From positions 452,968 through 516,967 of the forward strand of contig CAJHNH020008001.1 in the NCBI GenBank assembly GCA_905116865.2: a stretch of 64,000 nt of DNA, in the 5' to 3' direction. Below the pieces are notes generated by a model. The model did not search any database. It worked only from the letters and a program-made list of their open reading frames with translations, and was not told where the DNA came from. The stretch comes from Candidula unifasciata (lineage: Eukaryota > Mollusca > Gastropoda > Stylommatophora > Geomitridae). Below are positions 12,301 to 18,413 of the stretch, piece by piece. The position numbers were made by a program, and so were the translations under genes. Position 1 is the stretch's first letter; every line of letters begins with the position of its first letter.

Positions 12301-14758
12301 TTGTTCTAGTCTCTAAATGTTACAAGTGACTCGAAAGCATTGCTCGATTTGTCATGTTCTCTATAAATATCACAGTTAACTTATTATATTCTCTCTAAAT
12401 GTTACAAGTGACTCAACAGCATTATTCAACTTGTCATGTTCTCTCTAAACATCAGAGTTAACTTTTTATATTCTCTCTAATGCAACAGATAATTCCACGC
12501 CTGTGTTGGACCTATCGTTGAGTACCCTGCTACCGGAGACACTTGACTACATGACCTATGAGGGATCTATGACACAGCCTGGCTGCTCAGAAACAGTTAC
12601 CTGGGTAGTCTTCAATAAACCACTGTATGTTCAGAAGGAGCAGGTATGCGTACAAATCTTATCATCATCATGTAGCAGGTCCTTTGCAGGACGTTGCTTT
12701 CATCACGGTCTGCCTGAAAGAAACTCGGTCTCTCACCAGCTCTCCCGCCTCATGTACTTTCACACTCAAGGAGTCACTTAAAGCCTGTGTCCATCTTCGT
12801 GTCAGTCAGTCCCTGCCCCTCCTTCCTGGTACCATGCCTTCTGCTATAATTGTTTTCCAATCCGTCGTGGCACTTGATATGACCAAAATATTTCAGCTTC
12901 AAATTTTATAATATGAACCATAATTTTGTGAATATCATGTTCTTCTTCGTCATCATTGTTCATCTGAGTGACGTAAATGCGCTGTGTCGGTTCACAGCAT
13001 TGTTCAGATTTTGCTCCTTTCGGCCGACTTCTTCAGGAATTTGTTTTCCAGGTTAGCCATTCCTGTGTGGCACTGTGGGAGATTTGGCAGCTTCATTTGT
13101 GTGGGGACTTCGTCATCTCTTCATCCAAGGATGTAGTCATAAGAAGGCCCGTCCAGGGCAGCTGTATCCAGGCTGGTCGACCTCAGATCCATCCATCCAT
13201 TTATGAAAAACAAAACAAACAAAAAAATCGACTACATTCAACCTACTGCGAGCAGTATCGGTTATAATTGCAGTCTGGTTTCTTTGTGCCAATTATGTTG
13301 GCTAATAAATGTTAATTGCACCAAAAACGTGTGGCTTAGTCCGGTACTCTAGTACCCAGTGGGGGTTGTCTTCAAAGGCAGGGGTAGAACAGGATCCTTT
13401 CCCACCATCAAAGGAGGCATCCACAAAAAACAGAGCCGATACATGACCATCTGGTACCAGGCTAACCCAGGGAATCGTCATGTCCTACACATAACGACTT
13501 ATCCTTGCATCCATGCACTGAACCTTCCACATTACAGGCTGTGCCCTTTAGGACTGTCAGGAAACAGTCCATAGACCTGGTACTTCAAACACCTTCATAA
13601 AATGGGCATCTCGAGTATACAGCATGTTCAACATCTGTCGTCACTAATGGCAACTGTCATGTGATGCCCCTGGGCACTTAATACGACATTAACTTTTTTT
13701 AAACAAAATACAATCAATGGTCATGGTTTCAACCTATTGATCTGACCTATTTGTATGCAGATTGTTGGTTCCTTGCCTCTCTGACCGATGCACTCCCACT
13801 TCGAAGAAAGCCGCCAGTTGGTCGACTATTACGACATGCTTATTGGGGAGGCAGCGGGTCTATTCTTGTTTCTCATACAATGAGGCCCCGGAACCCACAC
13901 GGGAAAGCTGTTGTCTGAAGGTTTATCATCTTGTGATTTAGAATACTCATGACCTATTTGGAACGATTCCATTACATTCTAAATCAGGGACACAATAATA
14001 TACTCGTAGATTTAGTATGGCTGAACATTTGCTAAAAATAGAAGACTGAATTGACACAATCAGATGACTTCAATGCCAGTTTTAGACTGATATATTCCCA
14101 TTTATGATGAATAAACCATGGTCTAGCGGCTAGACGCTCGCCTCGGATCAAAAGGTCGTGGGTTGGGTTCCGGACGGGGGCCGGATTTTTTTAAAACATG
14201 ACCTTGGCTCCCAGGTAGACCCAGCCTTGAGTGGGTACCAGGTGCAGTCCTGTGAAGTAAAGGCGACCGGAATTATGCTGACCACATCACCCATCTTGTG
14301 CCGCTTGGTCTATAAAATATAGGTCTAGCCCTATATACCCAATACGCCTGAAAGGCGTGGAAAAGGGTCCTTTACTTTTTACTTTTAAATGTGCTGATGT
14401 CAATCAAATGTGAGAATTGACAGTTGCAAATGTGTGTATCAAACTATTGGACGTAAATTTGCCTAGAGAAACTATACAACAGCCAGGGGCTGCTTGGGTT
14501 GGTTCTGCAACGTCCTGTAAAGGATACGCAACTAACCTAACCTAACTAATATGCATGTATACATATGTTCCCCAGCTCGCCTTACTGCGCCGTCTGCATG
14601 AAGTGGCCGGGGTAGAGAGTCCACCATTGCTGATGGAAAATAACTTCAGACCTTCAATGCCAGTTAACAGGAGAACAGTTAGAACCAATATCAAACCAAA
14701 CAGTCAGGCCAGTTGCATTTACTGTTTCTATTTCAAACGTTCATTTTATTTCATCTAG
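286..14758 (+). CDS. Carbonic anhydrase-related protein, CA10/CA11 type (3' part, 6 exons)
   Basis: Six exons (286-392, 3923-4007, 5663-5758, 9375-9441, 12489-12643, 14576-14758) join in frame into 230 residues plus TAG; the first exon starts in phase 0, so the N-terminus lies upstream of the window. In order they carry FTGGPLSYTY, LHFGSLDLIGSEHTVNGRPF, QVYGYNTEL, a PETLDYMTYEGSMTQPGC segment and NFRPSMPVNRRTVRTNI, following alpha carbonic anhydrases and most closely the CA10/CA11 group (known family pattern). The zinc-ligand positions read Lys, His and Gln (KLH in exon 2, ELQ across exons 2/3), so hydration of CO2 is not expected. Members of this group are secreted or surface-bound, non-catalytic proteins; vertebrate CA10/CA11 bind neurexins. 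A signal peptide cannot be checked here. The C-terminus ends in a Phe/Tyr-rich stretch unlike CA10, so a further alternative last exon is possible. Family assignment is strong; orthology is inferred. Confidence 0.85.
491..772 (+). mobile_element. SINE A copy with SINE C-like head, in CARP intron 1
   Basis: Positions 524-772 match the dispersed SINE A body: GTGGGTTCCAGGACCCCATT, GTCGACTAACTGGG, GAAGTCAGAGTGCAT and a terminal ACAGACGGTGAACAAAGCAG. Positions 491-520 (CTGTGGCTTAAGCGTTACGA) resemble the tRNA-like head of SINE C (see 3656-3880), hinting that the two families share a 5' module. The 3' purine tail is short and eroded. Confidence 0.65.
1458..1640 (+). repeat. 37-bp minisatellite, 5 units, inside retrotransposon ORF remnant
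   Basis: Unit TCAGAAGCAAAAGCTGTTGT... repeats every 37 bp (starts at 1458, 1495 and on). It sits between the endonuclease and RT remnants of the element at 1090-3050, and one frame reads EAKAVVLKSPKIR, so it seems to be an expanded piece of the element's coding sequence. Confidence 0.85.
2162..2273 (+). repeat. (GTAG)n microsatellite
   Basis: About 28 near-perfect GTAG/GGTA units with two single-base interruptions. It ends directly at the left edge of a dispersed repeat (2275-2480), so it may be that element's tail read on the opposite strand. Confidence 0.95.
2275..2480 (-). mobile_element. Dispersed repeat E (SINE-like), copy 1
   Basis: Shares blocks with 53340-53545: TACCCCACCAGGACATCACA, AGGATCACC-like, GGAAAGGTCCC, CCCGGCTATATT and GGCTTCAA, at perhaps 75% identity by eye. 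In both copies the CCCCACCAGGACATC end abuts a tetranucleotide tract ((GTAG)n here, (GACT)n there), so I read that end as a 3' tail and the element as lying on the minus strand. A short piece of the same end (GTGACGTCCTGGTGG then GTCAGTCAGTC) is at 171-210. Confidence 0.5.
3318..3458. mobile_element. hAT-like MITE with 8-bp TSD
   Basis: A 141-bp, strongly palindromic element with terminal inverted repeats AGGGCTGTACCGAATA / TATTCGGTACAGCCCTAA and several internal CGAATA/TATTCG repeats. It is bounded by the direct repeat TGGCAGCT at 3310-3317 and 3459-3466, an 8-bp target duplication typical of hAT elements. No coding capacity. Near-perfect TSD suggests a fairly recent insertion. Confidence 0.85.
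3530..3625 (+). mobile_element. SINE C 3' fragment
   Basis: Contains ACTGAATGTAAACTCCCTTG, a GCCTTGGTTCTGCGACGTCC segment and AAAAAGGATAGGCGACTTAC, diverged versions of the SINE C 3' half (ACTGGACGTAAATTTGCC, GGTTCTGCAACGTCCTGT, AAGGATACGCAACTAAC). It is 5' truncated, and a fuller SINE C copy follows 30 bases downstream. Confidence 0.6.
3656..3880 (+). mobile_element. SINE C, full-length tRNA-derived copy with TSD
   Basis: The head CTGTGGCTTAGGCGTTGCAG resembles an A box and GGGTTCGATCCC is a textbook tRNA B box, so the family is tRNA-derived and Pol III-driven in principle. The body carries TTGCGTTGGTTTCGACAGT, CAGTGGCATACTACTG and GGTTCTGCAACATCC, ending ACCAACTAAC. Flanks TTTATCATGTTATG (3642-3655) and TTTATGATGTTATG (3881-3894) are a 14-bp target duplication with one mismatch. 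Located in CARP intron 1, about 40 bases before exon 2. Confidence 0.85.
3923..4007 (+). CDS. CARP-like exon 2 of window
   Basis: Acceptor TTGTTTTCTCAG, donor GTAAGA. One base completes the split Arg, then 28 codons. It contains KLHFGSLDLIGSEH: the His94 position of CA II is Lys and the His96 position is His. The SEHTVNG segment is a hallmark of the alpha-CA fold. Confidence 0.88.
4116..4735. repeat. ~28-bp minisatellite, about 21 units, CARP intron 2
   Basis: Units of the form TATAGACCAATGAGCATTCA with variable GTATGGTATA linkers (27-30 bp). Begins about 110 bases after the exon 2 donor. Units diverge at both ends and are most regular between 4400 and 4650. A lone TATAGACCAATGGGCA copy recurs near 5061. 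No coding sense. Confidence 0.95.
4736..5105. other. Unassigned CARP intron 2 sequence
   Basis: No gene or recognisable repeat seen apart from a solitary minisatellite-like unit near 5061. The stretch AAATTTGGCCCTCGGAGGCC has the feel of an old DNA transposon but has no visible termini. Confidence 0.4.
5108..5525 (-). pseudogene. Non-LTR retrotransposon 3' fragment with RNase H C-terminus (minus)
   Basis: On the minus strand the sequence encodes WIYTPGHAGVNGHERAEKLA, the end of an RNase H domain (normally PGHAGVDGNERADRLA), then ADIINAVLTGLVDNDES and MGVKHGEARLC. The same downstream pattern occurs at 21909-22521, 28824-29242 and 60973-62169, defining one LINE family. The fragment is 5' truncated in the RNase H domain; HERAE has lost the final catalytic Asp. 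Confidence 0.8.
5663..5758 (+). CDS. CARP-like exon 3 of window
   Basis: 32 codons, phase 0, donor GTAAAT. I chose the acceptor at AACAAG before TTGCAG, giving ELQVYGYNTEL, which keeps the family length and puts Gln at the third zinc-ligand position as in CA10/CA11. A second AG (TTGCAG, exon start 5669) would drop Leu-Gln and remains possible. Confidence 0.8.
5790..5885 (+). repeat. Short dispersed repeat shared with 15110-15200
   Basis: GTAAGAGTTGATTGTGGTTAGG ... GCTACCTTATCCTGAAAAAT ... AAGCCACACA resembles GTAAGAGGTGACTAGGGATA ... GCTACTTTATCCTGTAAAAA ... TTGCCACACA at 15126-15199. Both look like a SINE 3' end; no 5' half was found. Confidence 0.45.
5945..6600 (-). pseudogene. RTE-like reverse transcriptase C-terminus (minus), CARP intron 3
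   Basis: Minus-strand frames, broken by several stops and shifts, read LRINIEKTEVV near 6500, FKYLGTMFNEDGKLDDEID near 6380, then IKWFAHLERMPSDAIPYKA and SRQRTRWKDNMKE near 6000. These are the typical C-terminal motifs of RTE/CR1-like LINE proteins (YLG...DG...EI, WFGH--RM, R-R-RW). No catalytic core is present, so this is an inactive 5'-truncated copy. Confidence 0.75.
6601..7065. other. Unassigned CARP intron 3 sequence
   Basis: Contains a T18 run at about 6702-6719 and an A12 run near 6798, no coding signal that holds up, and no recognised repeat. The TTTGGTCATCTGGGTGATG segment near 6728 is weakly reminiscent of the FGHL motif of LINE C-termini but does not extend. Confidence 0.35.
7068..7270 (-). 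mobile_element. SINE A copy (minus), CARP intron 3
   Basis: Reads, on the plus strand, TCTTCTTCTTCGCCTTCACC (tail), GGCTGTAAACTCCGGCGGAA, CTGGACTTTAGTCCGG, GAGTGTTGTGTGCACATCCG and GGTTCCTTGCCTCTCAGGCA, the reverse of the SINE A 3' half. The 5' half beyond CACTCCGACTGTGAAGG is missing. Confidence 0.85.
7490..7825 (+). pseudogene. RNase H-family LINE 3' fragment, internally deleted
   Basis: Starts with an RNase H entry (GAGATGGAGGCAGTCACTGC = MEAVTAA) and then, after a deletion of most of the RNase H domain, reads VNTAEALIYSQAVERMAQRAG, FDRHSTLRGKVRRTY and LLKMGMEQFYECPECCGVDS. The ECPEC cysteine motif is the usual end of this LINE family's ORF2 and recurs at 22480 (WTCPECNED) and in eroded form at 24390. 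Confidence 0.7.
7911..8068 (+). mobile_element. SPIN/URR1-like hAT MITE, partly eroded
   Basis: The sequence CAGTAGTTCTCAACCTTCCT, GACCCTTTAATACAGTTGCT, TTGTTGTGGTGGCTCCC, ACATAAAATTATTTTCATTG and GATGGTCTTAGACGA follows the well-known short SPIN-type hAT elements of vertebrates (mouse URR1), from the 5' terminal repeat through the GATGGTCTTAGGCGA segment to a degraded 3' end (GTTGAGAAC). The TSD is not clear because the 3' terminus is eroded. Recognition is from memory and not an alignment. Confidence 0.65.
8156..8937 (+). pseudogene. 5'-truncated non-LTR element, RT C-terminus and 3' UTR
   Basis: Opens with KKVNQLAKIKNFLDVDTRKI and FYNSHIQTYLDYCSTL, then shifts frame once near 8265 and continues KRLTSLQTRVIRLINN, GLRLLPLRERLLFNKAKFTY, YSAAQLGNYLP and LSTDYMP before TAG at 8671. 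This is the thumb/C-terminal part of a Jockey/CR1-like RT protein. A ~260-base 3' UTR follows, ending AAAAATAAAGTTTGTTC with a (TTCG/TTCA)n tail. Flanks CGTTTATGGTTACCTACAG (8135-8153) and CGTTTATGGCTAATTTCAG (8938-8956) look like a diverged target duplication. Confidence 0.8.
8936..9030 (+). repeat. ~30-bp tandem repeat beside LINE insertion
   Basis: Four imperfect units of CAGTTGCCTTTCGTTTATGG with AACCT/TACCTAG spacers. A similar GTTGCCTTCGTTTATGGTTA lies at 8128-8147, before the 5' end of the LINE copy, so the array appears to have grown out of the target-site duplication. Confidence 0.75.
9375..9441 (+). CDS. CARP-like exon 4 of window
   Basis: Short exon of 22 codons plus one base; acceptor ATTTGTTACAG, donor GTATAA. 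It encodes IGRDLNNEFEFLVKAISKIP, matching the helix region of CA10 that precedes ITYKN. Confidence 0.75.
9567..9793 (+). mobile_element. SINE C full copy with perfect 13-bp TSD, CARP intron 4
   Basis: Carries CAATGTGGCTAAGTCAATGC (A-box region), GCTTCGTAATGCCGGGGTGC, AATTCGATCCC (B box, one change), TTGCGTTGGTTTCGACAGTG, TACTGGACGTAAATTTGCCT and GGCTCTGCAACGTCCTGTAA, ending AGCAACTAACC. TATATTGTTAAAG flanks it on both sides (9554-9566 and 9794-9806), an exact target duplication, so insertion is recent. It begins only about 130 bases after the exon 4 donor. Confidence 0.9.
9807..10369. other. Unassigned CARP intron 4 sequence
   Basis: AT-rich intronic DNA with no convincing gene, repeat or RNA. 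A T9 tract is near 10169. Confidence 0.4.
10370..10673. repeat. 37-bp minisatellite, 8 near-identical units, CARP intron 4
   Basis: Unit ATAAATTTCTGGGATTGACA GCCATATAGACCCTCCA repeats at exact 37-bp spacing (first unit 39 bp because of an extra TA). Only the first and last units read GGGATTCACAG instead of GGGATTGACAG. Because 37 is 1 mod 3, all three minus frames stay open; these frames are not genes. High homogeneity points to recent expansion or active homogenisation. Confidence 0.97.
10676..11658. other. Unassigned CARP intron 4 sequence
   Basis: Nearly 1 kb without a recognisable gene. The minus strand at 11258-11482 has an open frame (ISAKELLVCSGSKEERNCAR and onward), but I recognise no family. 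No terminal repeats or tRNA boxes were found. Confidence 0.4.
11659..12488 (+). repeat. 50/100-bp minisatellite ending at the exon 5 acceptor
   Basis: A 100-bp period built of two related ~50-bp halves: TCTAAACATCAGAGGTAACT CAACAACTGTGTTTGACTTG and CCTAAATGTTACAAGTAACT CAACAACATTGTTCAACTTG. AACATCAGAG recurs at 11671, 11771, 11871, about 11968, 12068, 12168, 12268 and 12450. The last part, CTCTCTAATGCAACAG, is the real acceptor of exon 5 and is homologous to the CTAAATGTTACAAG half; the following exon bases ATAATTCCACGCCTGTGTTG match TAATTCAACAACTGTGTTTG at about 19 of 25 positions. Confidence 0.93.
12489..12643 (+). CDS. CARP-like exon 5 of window
   Basis: Acceptor CTAATGCAACAG, donor GTATGC. 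It encodes LPETLDYMTYEGSMTQPGC and a VTWVVFNKPLYV segment, equivalent to YPETSSFITYDGSM in CA10. The exon abuts a minisatellite whose units resemble its acceptor and first bases (see findings). Confidence 0.9.
12653..12905 (-). pseudogene. RTE-like LINE C-terminal fragment (minus), CARP intron 5
   Basis: The minus strand, with shifts, reads FGHIKCHDGLEN, then MVPGRRGRD, TRRWTQALSDSLSVKVHEAG and ELVRDRVSFRQTVMKATSC. Normal family members end FGHIKRHDGLE ... GRGRP-RRW ... AGELARDR-FR--V--A--C. Related minus-strand pieces are at 50752-50965 and 53056-53260. It begins only 10 bases after the exon 5 donor. Confidence 0.75.
12906..13735. other. Unassigned CARP intron 5 sequence
   Basis: No gene. 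The first ~280 bases may be the continuation of the LINE fragment before it (CGTCATCATTGTTCATCTGA and following), but no conserved motif supports this. CATCCATCCATTTATG near 13189 is a small tetranucleotide patch. Confidence 0.35.
13751..13904 (-). mobile_element. SINE A 5' part (minus), CARP intron 5
   Basis: Contains GCAGATTGTTGGTTCCTTGC, GCACTCCCACTTCGAAGAAA, AGTTGGTCGACTATTACGAC, TGGGGAGGCAGCGGGTC and GGCCCCGGAACCCACAC, the reverse of the SINE A 5' half. The 3' half and tail are absent. Confidence 0.8.
14115..14388 (+). mobile_element. SINE B (tRNA-derived) copy, CARP intron 5
   Basis: The A-box region is TGGTCTAGCGGCTAGACG and the B-box region GGGTTGGGTTCCGGAC, followed by the family body: ATGACCTTGGCTCCCAGG, CCAGCCTTGAGTGGGTACCA, GCTGACCACATCACCCATCT and AGGTCTAGCCCTATATACCC, ending GTCCTTTACTTTTTACTTTT. 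The TSD is not certain. Diverged from the cleaner copy at 15994-16267. Confidence 0.85.
14440..14548 (+). mobile_element. SINE C 3' half
   Basis: Contains AAACTATTGGACGTAAATTT, GGTTGGTTCTGCAACGTCCT and AAAGGATACGCAACTAACCT with an extended CTAACCTAACTA tail. It lies 27 bases upstream of the terminal CARP exon, so the tail borders the branch-point region of that intron. Confidence 0.8.
14576..14758 (+). CDS. CARP-like terminal exon
   Basis: Acceptor ATGTTCCCCAG, then 60 codons and TAG. It contains ENNFRPSMPVNRRTVRTNI, matching the DNFRP...RTNI C-terminal motif of CA10/CA11. The last ~15 residues (FYFKRSFYFI) are not family-like. No clear AATAAA follows closely. Confidence 0.8.
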   Translation, partial: LALLRRLHEVAGVESPPLLMENNFRPSMPVNRRTVRTNIKPNSQASCIYCFYFKRSFYFI

Positions 14759-15990
14759 GAATGTATTATGTGTTACTTCATTGTTGTTATTTTTTTCAGC
14801 ATTCTTCTGGAAAATAACATTTTTGTCTAGAAGGCCTTATTTCTTTCTTTTTTTTTTTTTTCTCCACTTGCTCCTCCTTCTTCTCCTTCTTCTATTAACA
14901 TTTGCTATTCTACTACTCTGTGTATGACCAGTAGTTTGTCTTGAACAATGAATCTTCTTCGTCAACTTTACCCTCTCTAGAAAAATCTTGGTAGTTTTGT
15001 ACGACGTGTCCTGGAGTTTGCTTTTGTGCTCCATATTTGCGCGTGGCGTGGCCAGTGAACTTTCGTGTGTCATTGGTGCTATCACAGAAAGCAAAGAATA
15101 GTAACACTGCAAGCTATAAAGCATGTTGTAAGAGGTGACTAGGGATAGGGTTGGGCTTAGGGTTAGCTACTTTATCCTGTAAAAATAATTGCCACACAAA
15201 CCAACTAACCATAGAAAAGTCAAAAAGAGATGACGAGGAATGATGGCATAGTGTGGAGAAAGCCCAAAGGAGGATGGATCATCGAGGTACCTCATTACAT
15301 ATATACAAATCTCCAGAATTAGCACCTTGAATGTTAGAACTTTGTACGATATAGGAAGAAAAATACAGGTATTCAGGTAAATGAAACATAATAGGATTAG
15401 TATTTTAGCTTTATGTAAAACTAGATGAACTCGGCGGGGAAAGTAGAATTTTACGGATATTACAATCTGCAACTATTATCATCAGCATTTGCACACTTTG
15501 ATGGCTGCTGAAGATAGGGATGGATTGCATTTGGGAATTTCCAAGTTTTCTCAATGCAGCCCAACTTAAAATACGCATAGCTCTTATTAAGTTATTTAAT
15601 AACAATAGCTACTCAAGGAAACAGTGTTATTAACGTTAAGGGTAGAATCGCTGCTTGGAAAGAAGACATACTTACAAATTATCGAAATCTTGAACAAGAA
15701 TATATCAGTTAACACAGAAAGAACAGAAATACCCAGCATGAATAGACGCCAGAATATTTTCTGGAAAATGGCGACGACGATTTTGTTACTAAACCTATGA
15801 CTGGGACATTTTCAAAATACACAATTTTATCTGTACTAAAGTGTTTGAAACTCTGATGTTTCAGCGTATTTACATTTTCTTAAATGTTTACAAATTTTTT
15901 TTTTCTAATACAGGTTGCAAATTGCCAAGCACACAAGCTAGCATTTTATGAAGGTACTTTTTACATCTTATTTATGTTACCTATTCATAA
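14759..15990. other. Intergenic sequence after CARP
   Basis: No gene. Includes a T16/CTCC tract at 14848-14895, a copy of the short repeat at 15126-15199, and otherwise anonymous AT-rich DNA. The 3' UTR and polyadenylation site of the CARP gene should lie in the first part; no clear AATAAA was seen near the stop. Confidence 0.4.
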
Positions 15991-15993
15991 ATT

Positions 15994-16267
15994 GGGAGTC
16001 GCCGTGGCAGAGCGGCTAGACGCGCGCCGCGGATCGTAAGGTCGTGGGTTCGCTCCCTGGTGGAGACGGACGTTTCTTCAAAAATGACCTTGGCTCCCAG
16101 GTCGACCCAGCCTTGAGTGGGTACCGGGTGCAATCCCAGGAAGTAGAGGCGGCCGGCGTGATGCTGACCACATCACCCATCTTGTGCCGTTGGTCTATAA
16201 AAATATAGGTCTAGCCCTATATGCCCTATACGCCTAAAGGCGTGGAAAGGGTCCTTTACTTTGTTTT
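15994..16267 (+). mobile_element. SINE B, intact tRNA-derived copy with 12-bp TSD
   Basis: The head reads GGGAGTCGCCGTGGCAGAGC GGCTAGACG (A box TGGCAGAGCGG) and GTGGGTTCGCTCCC (B box). The body has ATGACCTTGGCTCCCAGGTC, CCTTGAGTGGGTACCGGG, GCTGACCACATCACCCATCT and TATGCCCTATACGCC; the tail is GGGTCCTTTACTTTG. TATTCATAAATT flanks both sides (15982-15993, 16268-16279). Length 274 bp. This is the best reference copy of the family in the window. Confidence 0.93.
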
Positions 16268-16559
16268 TATTCATAAATTATTTGTTTTACATTGCGTAAT
16301 TAACCATTCAAAGGAACTGTTTGGGTAGGGGATGTCTTAAGAATTATACTGTCCTTTATTCTCCAAGTGTGAACTAACCAAATGAGCCTTTGAAGACTGA
16401 GCACTGACAAAACTGTTGTGATTCCTGCTCGGTTTAATTCAGTAGTATTTGTGATTTCACTTTCCATTAAATGACAGTTATTCTTCATAGGTATAGCATG
16501 TGAAAGCTATTAAGCCTTTTCTTGTAGCATTAATAAGTCAACCAAGTTTCACTCGTATG

Positions 16560-17083
16560 TAAAATGGTCAATGTCTGAGTCCAGCTCTTCACCATCACTA
16601 TAGACTGCAAATCTATCATTACCATCTTCAGAGAATGTGGGCCTTTTTTTTAATTGTTAGTCCGAATTCACAACAGGCATCAACGAATGCAGACATTAAA
16701 TATGGTACTTCCTCCTCCCTTGTGTGGGTGGTAATTACATCATCTACAGTCAGCAGTTCTTGACAAGTACCTTCCTAATCTTGGTCTTGGCTTTCAAGCA
16801 TTGTAGAGGCAGACATCAGATCGAGAGTGTATGAACACACCGCACTCTTGATCTCGGTAGTTATGTTTCAACAGAAGTGAGAAATATATTCCAAAGAAGG
16901 TAGAAGCAAGTACATATTGTTGCTTCACTCTTCTTGGTGACAAAACTAAATGTACCTCTCATACCTGTCTATAACGACTCAATGATGATCAATAGGGTAG
17001 GTCAAAGTCTTATTGTACCTATGAACAGTCCCCCAGGACTAACCAATTAAAATTCCCTGGTAAGATCAATAAAGGCAATATAT
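16560..17083 (-). pseudogene. LINE RT remnant (minus), left part of interrupted element
   Basis: The minus strand reads SLYIAFIDLTREF (RT motif A, normally YVAFIDLTKAFD) at about 17085-17045, then degenerate sequence, and further on VDDVITTHTREE with MSAFVDACCEFGLTI near 16640-16760, the region that normally follows the catalytic ADD box (here VDD). It belongs to the same gene as 18414-18700 and was split by the insertion at 17095-18402. Confidence 0.75.
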
Positions 17084-17094
17084 AGTGACTGATT

Positions 17095-18402
17095 GGATAG
17101 GTTAACATGGAGAAAACACATCAACAAAGCAGCAACCAAAGCCAGAAGGAGGGTAGCCATTCTGAGAAAACTAAGTGGAACCACATGGGGTGCTAGCGGG
17201 AAAATACTTAGAAGAGTTTACCAACAAAGTGTTCGACCACATCTTGAATACGGATCAACAGCATGGAGTTCGGCATCAAAAACCACATTGCAAGAATTAG
17301 ACAAAGTGCAAAATCAAGCACTCAGAGTTACCACAGGCAGTATGAAATCAACACCTATAGCTGTGATGGAGAAAATGGGGATGACCCAAGCACTGAGTGA
17401 ACACAGAGACACAAAGATGCTTTTACAAGCAGAAAAGTTTCTTAGTATGCCCAGTCACCCTATGAATGAAAGATTCCAAAATCTAGCTTTGGGACCACTA
17501 AAGAGAAGTAGTTTCATCCACCAGGCCAAACGGCTCTGCAGACAAACCACTGATTTGCCTGCAACTGATAGATCCTTAAATGCTGTCCCAGAATGGACCC
17601 CCTGGAGAGAGGAGTATAAGTTTCCAATACACATCAAGACAGAAGTGAAAGGGGTATTTGACAAGGAAGAACAAAACAGTGTGTAGCACAAAACAGCCAC
17701 TCTCAGTCTACTTGATGATGAATACCCGCAGAATCTGTGGGTCCGTGTTTACACAGATGAGTCAGCAGAAAGTGCAGTCAGAAACGGAGGTGCAGGAGTG
17801 TACATTGAGTATCCTAATAATATCAGGGATACAGCTAAAATACCAACAGGAAAGCACTGTCCAAACTATGATGCAGAAGTTCAAGCCATCAAAATAGCGG
17901 TAGAGAAACTACTAAATACAGGGTATTTTTCACAACCAGTGGTATTCCTGACAGATGCAAAAGCGGTACTTCAGGCACTCCAGTCTGGAAAATTACTATT
18001 ATCCGAACTAGGCAACCGTTGTAATTTAGTAATGCAGTGGATACCTTTACACTGTGGTGTTCCCGGAAACGAAAGAGCTGATATACTAGCTAAGGAAGAT
18101 GCAACTGAAGAACAACCCGAAATACCAGTACAGAAGAAGAGAATAATCAAATCAATCCGAATGCCACCGAAACTGGCACAAGACAATTACCATATTATGG
18201 ACAGACCAGAGCAAGTCATTATCCTTCGCCTTAGAACAGGGCACAGTCGACTTTGCTGCCACATGTACAACAAATTTAAAGAGATAGTTGTGGAAGTCAA
18301 ACTTTACGGGCCGCTTAGTGAATTACAAAAGACAGTGAAATTCATACTAGAGACAGCATTGTAGATATAGATAATTTATTTCATTCGAACGAAAGAAGAA
18401 GA
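17095..18402 (+). mobile_element. 5'-truncated LINE with RNase H, 11-bp TSD, nested in another LINE
   Basis: A single frame from 17093 to 18364 is interrupted only by TAG at 17684-17686. Before the stop it reads LTWRKHINKAATKARRR, RLEYGSTAW-type (HLEYGSTAWSSAS) and the C-terminal RT region; after it, an RNase H domain with VYTDES, YDAEVQAI, LTDAKAVLQAL and WIPLHCGVPGNERADILA, so the acidic residues D-E-D-D and the His all remain. The 3' end is ATTCGAACGAAAGAAGAA. The direct repeat AGTGACTGATT at 17084-17094 and 18403-18413 marks the target duplication. Truncation removed the endonuclease and catalytic RT. Same family as 42590-43400. Confidence 0.92.
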
Positions 18403-18413
18403 AGTGACTGATT

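Noticed and set aside
14837..15124. Basic (Arg/Lys-rich) minus-strand open frame after CARP
   Set aside because: The basic end is a T/CTCC-rich simple tract, and the rest has no family match.
15994..16067. Genuine tRNA gene
   Set aside because: A and B boxes are good, but there is no closing acceptor stem, and the sequence continues into a dispersed 274-bp SINE with a target duplication.
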